Shown here one piece after another: positions 7,832 through 15,174 of a stretch of 32,906 nucleotides of DNA. A program made the translations under genes and the position numbers. The notes below the pieces were generated by a model. The model worked only from the letters and a program-made list of their open reading frames with translations. It was not told where the DNA came from and did no database searches. Positions within the stretch are counted from its first letter, which is position 1, and every line of letters starts with the position of its first letter. The DNA is from Clostridia bacterium (GTDB lineage: Bacteria > Bacillota > Clostridia > Christensenellales > UBA1242). Location of the stretch: assembly GCA_017938505.1 (NCBI GenBank), contig JAGBBH010000034.1, positions 1-32,906 of the forward strand, given 5' to 3'.

Positions 7832-10075
7832 ATGAAGAAAAATGTCAAAAGATGTCTAATTTTCCTTGCTCTAACCATAACATTTGCAATCACACTTTGT
7901 GCAAGTGTGATAAGTGTAAATTATTTAAAATTCACAAAAATTCCGCTAAATGCACAAGCCCTCACAAGTCCATCATTGTCGATAATTTTATTCGACAATG
8001 AAAACAGAGAAATTCAAGAAGACAATCAATTTAATGGTTCCTTTTGCAGACTTGAAGACCTTTCACCTCACACAAAAAATGCATTCATTTCCATTGAGGA
8101 TAAAGAATTTTACAAACACAAAGGAATCAACAAAAAACGCATAATAAAGGCAATGCTTAACAATCTTAAAAGTTTCAAACTGAAAGAGGGCGCCTCTACA
8201 ATAAGTCAGCAACTTATCAAAAATACACATCTTTCAGGGGAAAAGACATTCACAAGAAAACTCAAAGAAGTAGCTCTCACAAAAAAACTCGAAAAGCAGT
8301 TCTCAAAGGACGAGATATTAGAAAGTTATTTAAACATAATCTTCTTTGGCAACAATTGTTATGGACTTGAAAGTGCGTCCAACTATTATTTTTCCAAAAG
8401 TGCAAAAGACCTTAATCTGCAAGAAAGTTGCACTTTGGCAGGAATGATAAAATCTCCTGCAAAATACAGCCCAATCACTAACTATGACAACTGTCTTAAC
8501 CGCAGAAACTTGGTGCTCAAAGAAATGGCAAAAGACGGCCATATTTCTCTTGATGAAAAACTGCTGGCACAAAGCAAACCAATTGACCTAAACATTTCCA
8601 AGCGAGAAGCGAGTGAAAAACTCAATTCTTATACACAAGCAGCAATTGATGAAGCATCAAAAATTTTAGATATGCCTGCAAAACAACTCGCCTTGTCAGG
8701 TTATAAAATACACACTTATTGCAATCAAGAAAAACAGGAAGCACTCAAAAACTCACTCAAAAAAAACCATATTGAAGATGTTTCAAATTGTGCTATTGCA
8801 ATAAATTCCAAACAACACGCAGTTGAGGCCTATTATGGCAACAGCAATTTGAAGTTGCTTGACATAAAACGACAGCCAGCTTCTTGCATAAAACCATTGC
8901 TTGTCTTTGCTCCTGCTTTCAATGAAGGGATAATCAGTCCAGACACTCAAATTCTTGATGAAAAAATTAAAATCGGAGAATATTCGCCAGCAAATGTAAA
9001 CAACAAATTTTCTGGATATGTCAGCATAACTGACGCTGTCAAAAACTCAATAAACATTCCAGCAATAAAGGTTTTAAGTTATATTGGAGTTGACTGTGCA
9101 AAACAATATTGCGAAAAACTTGGCATAACTTTTGATTCAAATGACAACAGTTATGCCCTTGCTCTTGGAGGAATGACCTATGGGACAACCTTAAAGGACC
9201 TTACGAACGCCTACACAGTTTTCAATAATAGAGGCAATTATGACAAATGCGTATTCGTAAAATATATTACCGACAGCAACAATAGACTTGTCTATGTTCA
9301 TAAACCACAAGAAATTTCCGTTTTCAGAGATGATGCGACCTACCTAATGACAAACATATTGCAAGAAACAGCAAAAAACGGAACCGCACGCAAACTTTCA
9401 ACTTTCTCTGCTTGTGAAGTTTCCTCAAAAACAGGAACTGTTGGAAACAAAAATGGCAACACCGACGCCTACAACATAACCTACACTCCCGATGAAGTTG
9501 TTGGTGTTTGGTATGGAAATTTAGACAACTCGCCTTCCCCTCTTGCAGGAGGAAATCAACCAACACAAGCAGTTCTAGACTATTTATCAAACATAACCTT
9601 TGAAAACAAAAATTTTGAAATTCCATCAAGCGTTACAACTGCAAAAATAGACAGTTTGGAACTTGAAAAAAATCACAGACTCGTGCTTGCAAGTCCCTAT
9701 GCTCCAAGTCGTTACACACAAGAAAGTTTATTTTCTCGTTTCAATATGCCGACCGAAGTTTCTTTAAATTTCTTGGAAAAACCAAAAATAAATGCCACAG
9801 CAACCGCCCAAAACAACCAAATTGTGCTTGTTTTAAAAGCAGAAAAGCATATAGGATATCAAATCTATAAAGATGAAGTTCCATATCAAAACATAAAAGA
9901 CAAACAGGACACATTGACAGTCCGACTTCCTTTCAATGAAAAAGAATGTAGATTAAAAATTGTTGCAAATTACAGCATTGAAAACGAAGAAACTCTTGAA
10001 AGCGAAAAGACTTTCACACTTGTCAACAATCAAAAAACTCAAATCAAAAGCAACAATCAAAAATGGTATATTTAA
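7832..10075 (+). CDS. Class A penicillin-binding protein (transglycosylase/transpeptidase, PBP1a type)
   Basis: This is a bifunctional peptidoglycan synthase: it polymerises lipid II and cross-links the strands outside the membrane. Residues 1-40 are a basic start plus one membrane anchor (CLIFLALTITFAITLCASVI). The GT51 domain shows EDKEFYKHKG (from about residue 89), GASTISQQLIKN, and RKLKEVALTKKLE followed by ILESYLNIIFFG. The transpeptidase has S351-C-I-K, SIN in KNSINIPAIK, and KTGT (K533). About 110 residues follow, perhaps a small beta domain. The start at 7832 fits the membrane anchor; an in-frame TTG at 7781 overlaps the opposite promoter's -35 box and is unlikely. It diverges from the mismatch-repair operon with an 80-bp gap. 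No terminator was seen after it. Confidence 0.95.
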   Translation: MKKNVKRCLIFLALTITFAITLCASVISVNYLKFTKIPLNAQALTSPSLSIILFDNENREIQEDNQFNGSFCRLEDLSPHTKNAFISIEDKEFYKHKGINKKRIIKAMLNNLKSFKLKEGASTISQQLIKNTHLSGEKTFTRKLKEVALTKKLEKQFSKDEILESYLNIIFFGNNCYGLESASNYYFSKSAKDLNLQESCTLAGMIKSPAKYSPITNYDNCLNRRNLVLKEMAKDGHISLDEKLLAQSKPIDLNISKREASEKLNSYTQAAIDEASKILDMPAKQLALSGYKIHTYCNQEKQEALKNSLKKNHIEDVSNCAIAINSKQHAVEAYYGNSNLKLLDIKRQPASCIKPLLVFAPAFNEGIISPDTQILDEKIKIGEYSPANVNNKFSGYVSITDAVKNSINIPAIKVLSYIGVDCAKQYCEKLGITFDSNDNSYALALGGMTYGTTLKDLTNAYTVFNNRGNYDKCVFVKYITDSNNRLVYVHKPQEISVFRDDATYLMTNILQETAKNGTARKLSTFSACEVSSKTGTVGNKNGNTDAYNITYTPDEVVGVWYGNLDNSPSPLAGGNQPTQAVLDYLSNITFENKNFEIPSSVTTAKIDSLELEKNHRLVLASPYAPSRYTQESLFSRFNMPTEVSLNFLEKPKINATATAQNNQIVLVLKAEKHIGYQIYKDEVPYQNIKDKQDTLTVRLPFNEKECRLKIVANYSIENEETLESEKTFTLVNNQKTQIKSNNQKWYI

Positions 10076-10132
10076 AATCCCTCTGCCCCCTACAAAAATC
10101 GACAAAAACAGGAATAAATCGTGCAATTTATC

Positions 10133-10164
10133 AATGACTGCAAGCATATCAATATGTTAAAATC
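10133..10164 (+). promoter_or_regulatory. Possible promoter for the first paired unknown gene
   Basis: A TAAAAT -10 box (10158-10163) has only a weak -35 (TGACTG) 17 bp upstream. A 12-bp inverted repeat (CATAT, CA, ATATG; 10145-10156) lies inside the spacer. Confidence 0.35.
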
Positions 10165-10193
10165 AATTCACTATCGCAAAAAAGGGGCAAAAA

Positions 10194-10694
10194 ATGAAAA
10201 TAGAATATGAAACAATAAATGATGGAATTTTTAAAGGCTACACAGTTGCTTTTGAACGAAAATATGTTGCTGTGTTTGACAAAGACAGCGAATTTAAGAG
10301 AAGCACTCTTGCAAAGAATCATTCAGCAACGAATTTTGTTGAAAGCGACAAAGAAAAACTGCTTCTTAATGCCTATTGCTTCGACCTCGCAAGACAACTA
10401 GTTTCCTTTTGTTTGAAAGAAATCACCAAAGAACAAAACTTAAAAGACGAAAGATTGTTTAACTACAAAGTTGGTTATGAAGTTTCAACCATTCCAGAAA
10501 ATCTTGCAAAAGACGAAGAAAAAATGAATTTTCTAATTGAAGCATTTGATTTTTGTGCTGTAAGCAACTTAAAAAGCGTTCCTCCTGAAAGAGAACAAGA
10601 ATATTGTCGCCTGTCAAAGGTTTGCCATAATGAACTTTCCCGCATTATGAAAACAAACAGCAAACCAGAATTTCAATCTGTTTTAGAAAAATGA
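10194..10694 (+). CDS. Uncharacterised protein, member A of a tandem related pair
   Basis: This soluble protein of 166 residues belongs to no family I recognise. It has no signal peptide or membrane segment and is predicted mainly helical after residue 50. It shares layout with the next gene: an N-terminal GIFKGYTVAFER against GIFKNHTIIFKQ, a central helix with LARQL against LAKNL, and a C-terminal LSKVCHNEL against LNSVCHESL. The two are therefore probably ancient duplicates. An AGGGGC ribosome site precedes the ATG. The adjacent PBP gives no firm clue to function. A Cys-His pair conserved in both copies is the only residue pattern that might be catalytic or metal-binding. Confidence 0.75.
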   Translation: MKIEYETINDGIFKGYTVAFERKYVAVFDKDSEFKRSTLAKNHSATNFVESDKEKLLLNAYCFDLARQLVSFCLKEITKEQNLKDERLFNYKVGYEVSTIPENLAKDEEKMNFLIEAFDFCAVSNLKSVPPEREQEYCRLSKVCHNELSRIMKTNSKPEFQSVLEK

Positions 10695-10698
10695 GGTA

Positions 10699-10727
10699 TT
10701 GACAGAAACCTTTGCGTGTGTTAAACT
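10699..10727 (+). promoter_or_regulatory. Promoter for the second paired unknown gene
   Basis: TTGACA (10699-10704), a 17-bp spacer and TAAACT (10722-10727) lie just after the stop of the upstream paralogue. An AGGGGG ribosome site follows before the ATG at 10752. Confidence 0.7.
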
Positions 10728-10751
10728 TAAACCAACATAAGGGGGTTAAAA

Positions 10752-11282
10752 ATGGAATTACATTTTATGGAAAAAGGAATTTTCAAAAACCATACAATCA
10801 TTTTCAAACAAAACTTTTTAGGTGTCGAACTCAAAGGAACCGCCATTGTCTATGGAACAAACAAAATTAGGACATTTTCACAAAAAGAATTCACATCATA
10901 TTCTTTGCAATGGCAAGATGCTATTCTTGCAAAAGCAGTTAGTTATGGTCTTGCAAAGAACCTGTCAAAAGAAGTTTTGCGACAATATATGCAAGGCAAA
11001 AAAGATGTTGAAGCAATGAAAAAGGTTGCAGAACAAACATTTCAATTGTTGCCAGACAAATTTTTCCAAAGCACAAAAGCAGTAAGGGCTTTGCAAGATG
11101 CAATTTCAAATACCTTAATTGAAGATTTGCAAGAGAACAAATATAATCCAAATTTCAAAGCACACTCAGAAAAATTTGACATTATGAACCTTTGGGAACT
11201 CAATTCTGTTTGTCATGAGAGTTTAATGGAACGCGCAGAAAAAGAAAACCTTCCATTGCCACAAGGAAAAGAATTTAACTAA
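10752..11282 (+). CDS. Uncharacterised protein, member B of a tandem related pair
   Basis: This soluble protein of 176 residues has no recognised family. The N-terminus (MEKGIFKNHTIIFKQ) and C-terminus (LWELNSVCHESLMERA) match the preceding gene, while the middle is diverged. It has its own TTGACA-17-TAAACT promoter and its own terminator, so the two copies can be expressed separately. The strong AGGGGG ribosome site and near-consensus promoter suggest good expression. No membrane segment, export signal or nucleotide-binding motif is visible. Confidence 0.75.
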   Translation: MELHFMEKGIFKNHTIIFKQNFLGVELKGTAIVYGTNKIRTFSQKEFTSYSLQWQDAILAKAVSYGLAKNLSKEVLRQYMQGKKDVEAMKKVAEQTFQLLPDKFFQSTKAVRALQDAISNTLIEDLQENKYNPNFKAHSEKFDIMNLWELNSVCHESLMERAEKENLPLPQGKEFN

Positions 11283-11323
11283 ATTTTGCACAAAAATTCA
11301 CGCAAACCATTCAAAAAGCATAT

Positions 11324-11351
11324 AAAACACCATAAAAAGTGGTGTTTTTTT
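11324..11351 (+). terminator. Rho-independent terminator after the unknown gene pair
   Basis: AACACCA and TGGTGTT form a 7-bp stem around a 7-nt loop, followed by a run of T. Two flanking A-T pairs can extend the stem. Confidence 0.85.
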
Positions 11352-11391
11352 GTTGCAACACCCCTATATTTGTAGCATTTTTTTGTAAATT

Positions 11392-11406
11392 GTGATAAAA
11401 TATCAC
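11392..11406. promoter_or_regulatory. Perfect inverted repeat overlapping a -10-like box
   Basis: GTGATA-AAA-TATCAC is a perfect 6-3-6 inverted repeat. It covers a TAAAAT -10-like sequence and ends 5 nt before the GGAGGG site of the next gene, so it could be an operator or a small hairpin near the ribosome site. Confidence 0.4.
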
Positions 11407-11421
11407 TAAATGGAGGGCGAA

Positions 11422-11721
11422 ATGAAAAACATATTTAAGGCAAATTCAGAAAGCAAAACCGGAAAAGCAATTTTCTATACATTTGAAATTTCAGCATTAG
11501 TTGTTGGAGTGTTTTTACTTATTTATGGCATTTGCAATGCTGCACTTACCGCACAATATAACGGAGGTGGAATCGGTTTTGTGTCTTTCTTAGAATCTTT
11601 GGCAAAACTTGCTTTTGATGTTCTTGTAATCTATGGAATTGGCAGAATTCTTGACTTTTTCTACTGCAAACATGAAAAGAAAACCAAAGAAACAAACAAT
11701 GAAAACGAAAAATCTGAATAG
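11422..11721 (+). CDS. Small two-helix membrane protein, unknown function
   Basis: This 99-residue protein has two predicted membrane helices (ISALVVGVFLLIYGICNAAL at about 22-43, and LAKLAFDVLVIYGIGRILDFFYC at about 57-80) and a charged cytoplasmic tail rich in Lys, Glu and Asn. The start at 11422 (MKNIFK) is preferred because GGAGGG lies about 5 nt upstream; an in-frame ATG at 11410 overlaps that site. It is flanked by terminators and so forms a single-gene unit. A short inverted repeat lies immediately before its ribosome site. I do not recognise the family. Confidence 0.7.
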   Translation: MKNIFKANSESKTGKAIFYTFEISALVVGVFLLIYGICNAALTAQYNGGGIGFVSFLESLAKLAFDVLVIYGIGRILDFFYCKHEKKTKETNNENEKSE

Positions 11722-11724
11722 GAG

Positions 11725-11757
11725 AAAGAGGAAGTTTACCACTTCCTTTTTTTTCTT
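11725..11757 (+). terminator. Rho-independent terminator after the small membrane protein
   Basis: AGGAAGT (11729-11735), a 5-nt loop and ACTTCCT (11741-11747) are followed by a long T tract; upstream A residues can extend the stem. Confidence 0.85.
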
Positions 11758-11865
11758 TTAAAATAACAAGTTGCAATGTTTCAAGATTTTAATTTCGCTT
11801 TAAAAACCATAACTAACAAACATTCAGACCGCAACATTACAAGCAAATTTCCTTTTTAGCGACAA

Positions 11866-11896
11866 CAAAAAAGGCGGACAAACTGTCAGCCTTTTT
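11866..11896 (-). terminator. Rho-independent terminator after recA
   Basis: On the minus strand AAAGGCTGAC and GTCCGCCTTT form a stem with one mismatch and a small loop, followed by TTTG. It lies just past the recA stop at 11909. Confidence 0.65.
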
Positions 11897-11908
11897 CTTG
11901 ATGATTTC

Positions 11909-12940
11909 CTATTCCATTTCAGTTGCGAGAATGTCAGAATTTCCTTGAAGTTGTTTTCTGATAGCATCTTCAATCTCTGCCAAAATCTCTGGATTTTTTT
12001 CCAAATAAATTTTTGTATTTTCCTTTCCTTGTCCAATCTTTTCATCTTGATAAGAGAACCAAGCCCCTGATTTTTTGATAAAACCAAGTTCAACAGCCAT
12101 ATCAAGGATACATCCAGATTTAGAAATCCCCGTGCCATACATAATGTCAAATTCTGCTGTCTTGAAAGGAGGAGCCATTTTGTTTTTAACTACCTTAACT
12201 TTTGTTCTGTTTCCAACGACATTTTGACCTTCTTTAATTGTGTCTGTTTTTCTTACATCCATACGAACACTCGCATAGAACTTGAGTGCCTTTCCGCCTG
12301 TTGTTGTTTCAGGATTTCCAAACATAACTCCAATCTTTTCACGAAGTTGGTTAATGAAAATAACCGCTGTGTTGCTCTTGCTTGAAACAGAAGTCATTTT
12401 TCTGAGAGCTTGACTCATCATTCTTGCTTGAAGACCAACATGATTATCGCCCATTTCTCCATCAATTTCGGCTTTTGGAGTGAGTGCCGCAACCGAGTCA
12501 ACAACAATAATGTCAAAAGCACCTGAACGAATTAGAGTTTCGCAAATGTTGAGAGCTTGTTCACCATTGTCTGGTTGTGAAACATAAAGTGAAGCAATAT
12601 CAACCCCCAATTTTTCTGCGTAAAGAGGGTCAAGTGCGTGTTCCGCATCAATAAATGCAGCCCTTCCGCCCGCTTTTTGAGCTTCCGCAACCATATGAAG
12701 CGAAACGGTAGTCTTTCCCGACGATTCTGGGCCATAAATCTCAATGATTCTTCCTTTTGGAATTCCACCAATTCCAAGAGCAAGGTCAAGTGTCAAACAA
12801 CCTGTTTGAATGACTTCCACCTTTTGATAAGGTTGGTCGCCGAGTTTCATAATTGCCCCTTTTCCAAAATCTTTTTCAATTTTCAAAAGCGCTTGTTCAA
12901 GAGCTTCTTGTCTTGGGTCTTTTTTTTCTTTTTCAGCCAT
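11909..12940 (-). CDS. recA: Recombinase RecA
   Basis: RecA is the strand-exchange ATPase of homologous recombination and co-protease of the SOS response. At 343 residues it is of normal length. The Walker [10 protein letters not shown] starts at residue 70, with [34 protein letters not shown], the MSQALRK region, and [28 protein letters not shown] covering DNA-binding loop 2. A GGAGA site precedes the ATG. It has its own promoter, and its own terminator separates it from the neighbours, although it stays in the usual place after pgsA. No cinA gene lies between pgsA and recA, unlike in many Clostridia. No GAAC-N4-GTTC LexA box was seen upstream. Confidence 0.98.
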   Translation of the reverse strand: MAEKEKKDPRQEALEQALLKIEKDFGKGAIMKLGDQPYQKVEVIQTGCLTLDLALGIGGIPKGRIIEIYGPESSGKTTVSLHMVAEAQKAGGRAAFIDAEHALDPLYAEKLGVDIASLYVSQPDNGEQALNICETLIRSGAFDIIVVDSVAALTPKAEIDGEMGDNHVGLQARMMSQALRKMTSVSSKSNTAVIFINQLREKIGVMFGNPETTTGGKALKFYASVRMDVRKTDTIKEGQNVVGNRTKVKVVKNKMAPPFKTAEFDIMYGTGISKSGCILDMAVELGFIKKSGAWFSYQDEKIGQGKENTKIYLEKNPEILAEIEDAIRKQLQGNSDILATEME

Positions 12941-13012
12941 AAATCTTTTCTCCTATTCAATTTGATAAAAACAAATCAGCAACTATATTTTTAAAAATGT
13001 TTTTTCTATATT

Positions 13013-13041
13013 ATTTTAACCCAAACCAACCAAAAACACAA
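13013..13041 (-). promoter_or_regulatory. Promoter of recA
   Basis: TTGTGT (13041-13036), a 17-bp spacer and TAAAAT (13018-13013) leave a leader of about 70 nt before the recA ATG. Confidence 0.55.
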
Positions 13042-13094
13042 AACAATTTACACAAATTTTCAATAATTTTCTTTACAATGTCAGCCGAAAGGAC

Positions 13095-13126
13095 AAAAAA
13101 GGTTCATCGCACTTGAATGAACCTTT
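13095..13126 (-). terminator. Rho-independent terminator after pgsA
   Basis: On the minus strand AAAGGTTCAT and ATGAACCTTT form a perfect 10-bp stem around a 9-nt loop, followed by TTTT. It ends the ftsK-rimO-pgsA transcript and insulates recA. Confidence 0.85.
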
Positions 13127-13152
13127 GTTTTTGCAATTTTTTAGTCTTTTGT

Positions 13153-13824
13153 TTATTTTTGAGAATCTTTAAGCACTTGTCTATTGTTTGAAATATATTT
13201 GCAAGCAGAAACAATTGTCATAACAACCGTAATTGCAAGAAGAAGATATCCAACAAGGCCCAAGATTGTATTTGCAACATCCCAACCACTCATAGTTGCA
13301 AAACCGAAATCAATTTTTCCAGGAGTTACGCCATCATAGAATTCTTCAATCAAGAATGCATAAACAAAATAGAAAATAAGTGTAATGAATTGGAATACAG
13401 CTTTAACTTTTCCATACATATCAGCAGCAAGAACAACATTTTTTGTTGCAGCCACTTGACGGAAAGCACTGATGATAAGTTCTCTTGCCAAAATAACAAC
13501 AGCAGCAATGATTCCAACATAATAAGGTTGAATTGCTGACAAGAAAGTTACGCCATTATGTGGTTGAATTGGACAAGCAATCAAAAGAATAATTCCTGCC
13601 ATAACAAGAACTTTGTCTGCAATTGGGTCAAGGAATTTTCCCAAATTTGTAACAAGTCCACGCTTTCTTGCGATTTTTCCATCAAGAAAATCCGTAAAGC
13701 ACGCACCTGCAAACAAGATTGCGGCAATAAGTTTTCCATAAGGCACAAAATCTGCCATATAGAAGAACACAAAAAGAGGAATTAAACAAATTCTACATAC
13801 AGTAATTTTATTTGGAAGATTCAT
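13153..13824 (-). CDS. pgsA: CDP-diacylglycerol-glycerol-3-phosphate 3-phosphatidyltransferase
   Basis: This membrane enzyme makes phosphatidylglycerol phosphate from CDP-diacylglycerol. The CDP-alcohol phosphotransferase motif is complete: D48-G49-x2-A52-R53-x8-G62-x3-D66-x3-D70 (within TDFLDGKIARKRG and GKFLDPIADK). Several hydrophobic segments follow. The start at 13824 (MNLPNKIT) is chosen because AAAGGAG lies 8 nt upstream and the protein then begins with the conserved LPNKIT. The start lies inside the end of rimO, a 17-bp overlap, so the two are probably translationally coupled. The 223-residue length is slightly long because of an extended loop around PIQPHNGVTF and a region rich in Phe and Gly near the end. 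The motif gives the superfamily; PgsA is assigned from the N-terminus and the conserved position between rimO and recA. Confidence 0.92.
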   Translation of the reverse strand: MNLPNKITVCRICLIPLFVFFYMADFVPYGKLIAAILFAGACFTDFLDGKIARKRGLVTNLGKFLDPIADKVLVMAGIILLIACPIQPHNGVTFLSAIQPYYVGIIAAVVILARELIISAFRQVAATKNVVLAADMYGKVKAVFQFITLIFYFVYAFLIEEFYDGVTPGKIDFGFATMSGWDVANTILGLVGYLLLAITVVMTIVSACKYISNNRQVLKDSQK

Positions 13825-15139
13825 AACACGCTCCTTTAAAGTTTTCTCCATCAAAGTCAACAAATTTGGCATAAACAAACTGTCCGACCTCTATGTTTCC
13901 ATTATCCACAATTTCAACACCAAAGTCAACTGTTGGAGACAAAAATTCAGTATGACCAACAAAAACACCTTTGTTTTCATCAAAATAATCAATCAAAGTG
14001 CGATAAGTCTTGCCAATTTTTTCTTCAACTTTTTGCGTTGCAACCCTTTGTTGAATTTTTCTAATTTTCTTAAGTCTTAAATTTTTAACAAATTTTGAAA
14101 TTTGGTTTGTCATAAAATAGCTTGGCGTATTTTCTTCTCTGAAATATGTGAAGAAGCCCGCATAATCAAACTTTGTTTCCTCTACAAAATTGCAAAGTTT
14201 TGAAAATGCTTTTTTTGTTTCCCCTGGATAACCCACTATAAATGTTGTTCGCAAAGCAATTTCTGGAAAATTTTGCTTAATTCTTCCCAAAAGACTGCGT
14301 GTGCTATATTCATCAAGACGCCTTCTCATAGATGTCAAAATTTCGCCATCTATATGTTGCAGTGGCATGTCCAGATAGTTGCAAATTTTTCGTTCATTTA
14401 CCATAAACTCAAGGAGGTCGTCATCAACTTTTTCAGGATATGCATAGTGAATTCTTATCCATTCAATTCCATCAATTTTGCAAAGTTTTTTCAAAAGTTC
14501 CAAAAGACAATTTTTGCCATAAAGGTCTTCGCCATATCTTGTTACATCTTGTGCAACAAGAACAATTTCTTTAAACTTGTTCTTTGCCAGATATTTTGCC
14601 TCATCAACAATCTCCTCAATTGGAAAACTGATATACCTACCCTTGATTCTTGGGATTGTGCAGTATGAGCAAACATTACTGCACCCTTCCGCAATTTTTA
14701 GATAGGCATAACTTCCTCTCGTCGTAAAAATTCTCCCCTGTTTGTTTGCCGGCTTTGAATTTTCAACATTGTAAAGACTCTCAACAATTTGACAAATGTT
14801 GTCATTGTCTTTTGCAAGCAAGAATGCATCGACTTCTGGAATTTGTTTAACAAGTTCATCTTTATGCCTTTGCGACAAACACCCACTGACTACGACTTTC
14901 TCAACAATCTTTTGTGTCTTCAAAGCACACATTTCAAAAATATGTCCAATTGCTTCCTCTTTTGCTGGAGTGATGAATGCACAGGTATTAACAATCACTA
15001 TGTCCGCCTCTTGAGGGTCTTCAACAATTGTATGTCCATAACTTTGAAGTTTGAACAGCATTTTTTCAAGGTCAACACGATTTTTATCGCAACCCAGAGA
15101 AATTGCGGAAACTTTTTTTGATAATTTTTTTTCTGCCAT
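13808..15139 (-). CDS. rimO: Ribosomal protein S12 methylthiotransferase RimO
   Basis: RimO is a radical-SAM enzyme that methylthiolates a conserved aspartate of ribosomal protein S12. The N-terminal domain has SLGCDKNRVDLE (C17), NTCAF (C53) and SGCLSQR (C87), with the SLGCxKNxVDxE signature that separates RimO from MiaB. The radical-SAM cysteines are C153-x3-C157-x2-C160 (GCSNVCSYCTIPRIKG). Unlike MiaB in this window, it keeps a C-terminal TRAM domain of about 65 residues (TYRTLIDYFDENKG to the end). At 443 residues it is of typical length. An AGAAGGA site precedes the ATG. It lies 35 nt after ftsK and overlaps pgsA. Confidence 0.96.
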   Translation of the reverse strand: MAEKKLSKKVSAISLGCDKNRVDLEKMLFKLQSYGHTIVEDPQEADIVIVNTCAFITPAKEEAIGHIFEMCALKTQKIVEKVVVSGCLSQRHKDELVKQIPEVDAFLLAKDNDNICQIVESLYNVENSKPANKQGRIFTTRGSYAYLKIAEGCSNVCSYCTIPRIKGRYISFPIEEIVDEAKYLAKNKFKEIVLVAQDVTRYGEDLYGKNCLLELLKKLCKIDGIEWIRIHYAYPEKVDDDLLEFMVNERKICNYLDMPLQHIDGEILTSMRRRLDEYSTRSLLGRIKQNFPEIALRTTFIVGYPGETKKAFSKLCNFVEETKFDYAGFFTYFREENTPSYFMTNQISKFVKNLRLKKIRKIQQRVATQKVEEKIGKTYRTLIDYFDENKGVFVGHTEFLSPTVDFGVEIVDNGNIEVGQFVYAKFVDFDGENFKGACYESSK

Positions 15140-15174
15140 AATTTTTCCTTCTTTGGTTCTGTTTTTGTCAACTT

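Noticed and set aside
13000..13080. LexA box upstream of recA
   Set aside because: No GAAC-N4-GTTC-type palindrome was found in the recA upstream region.
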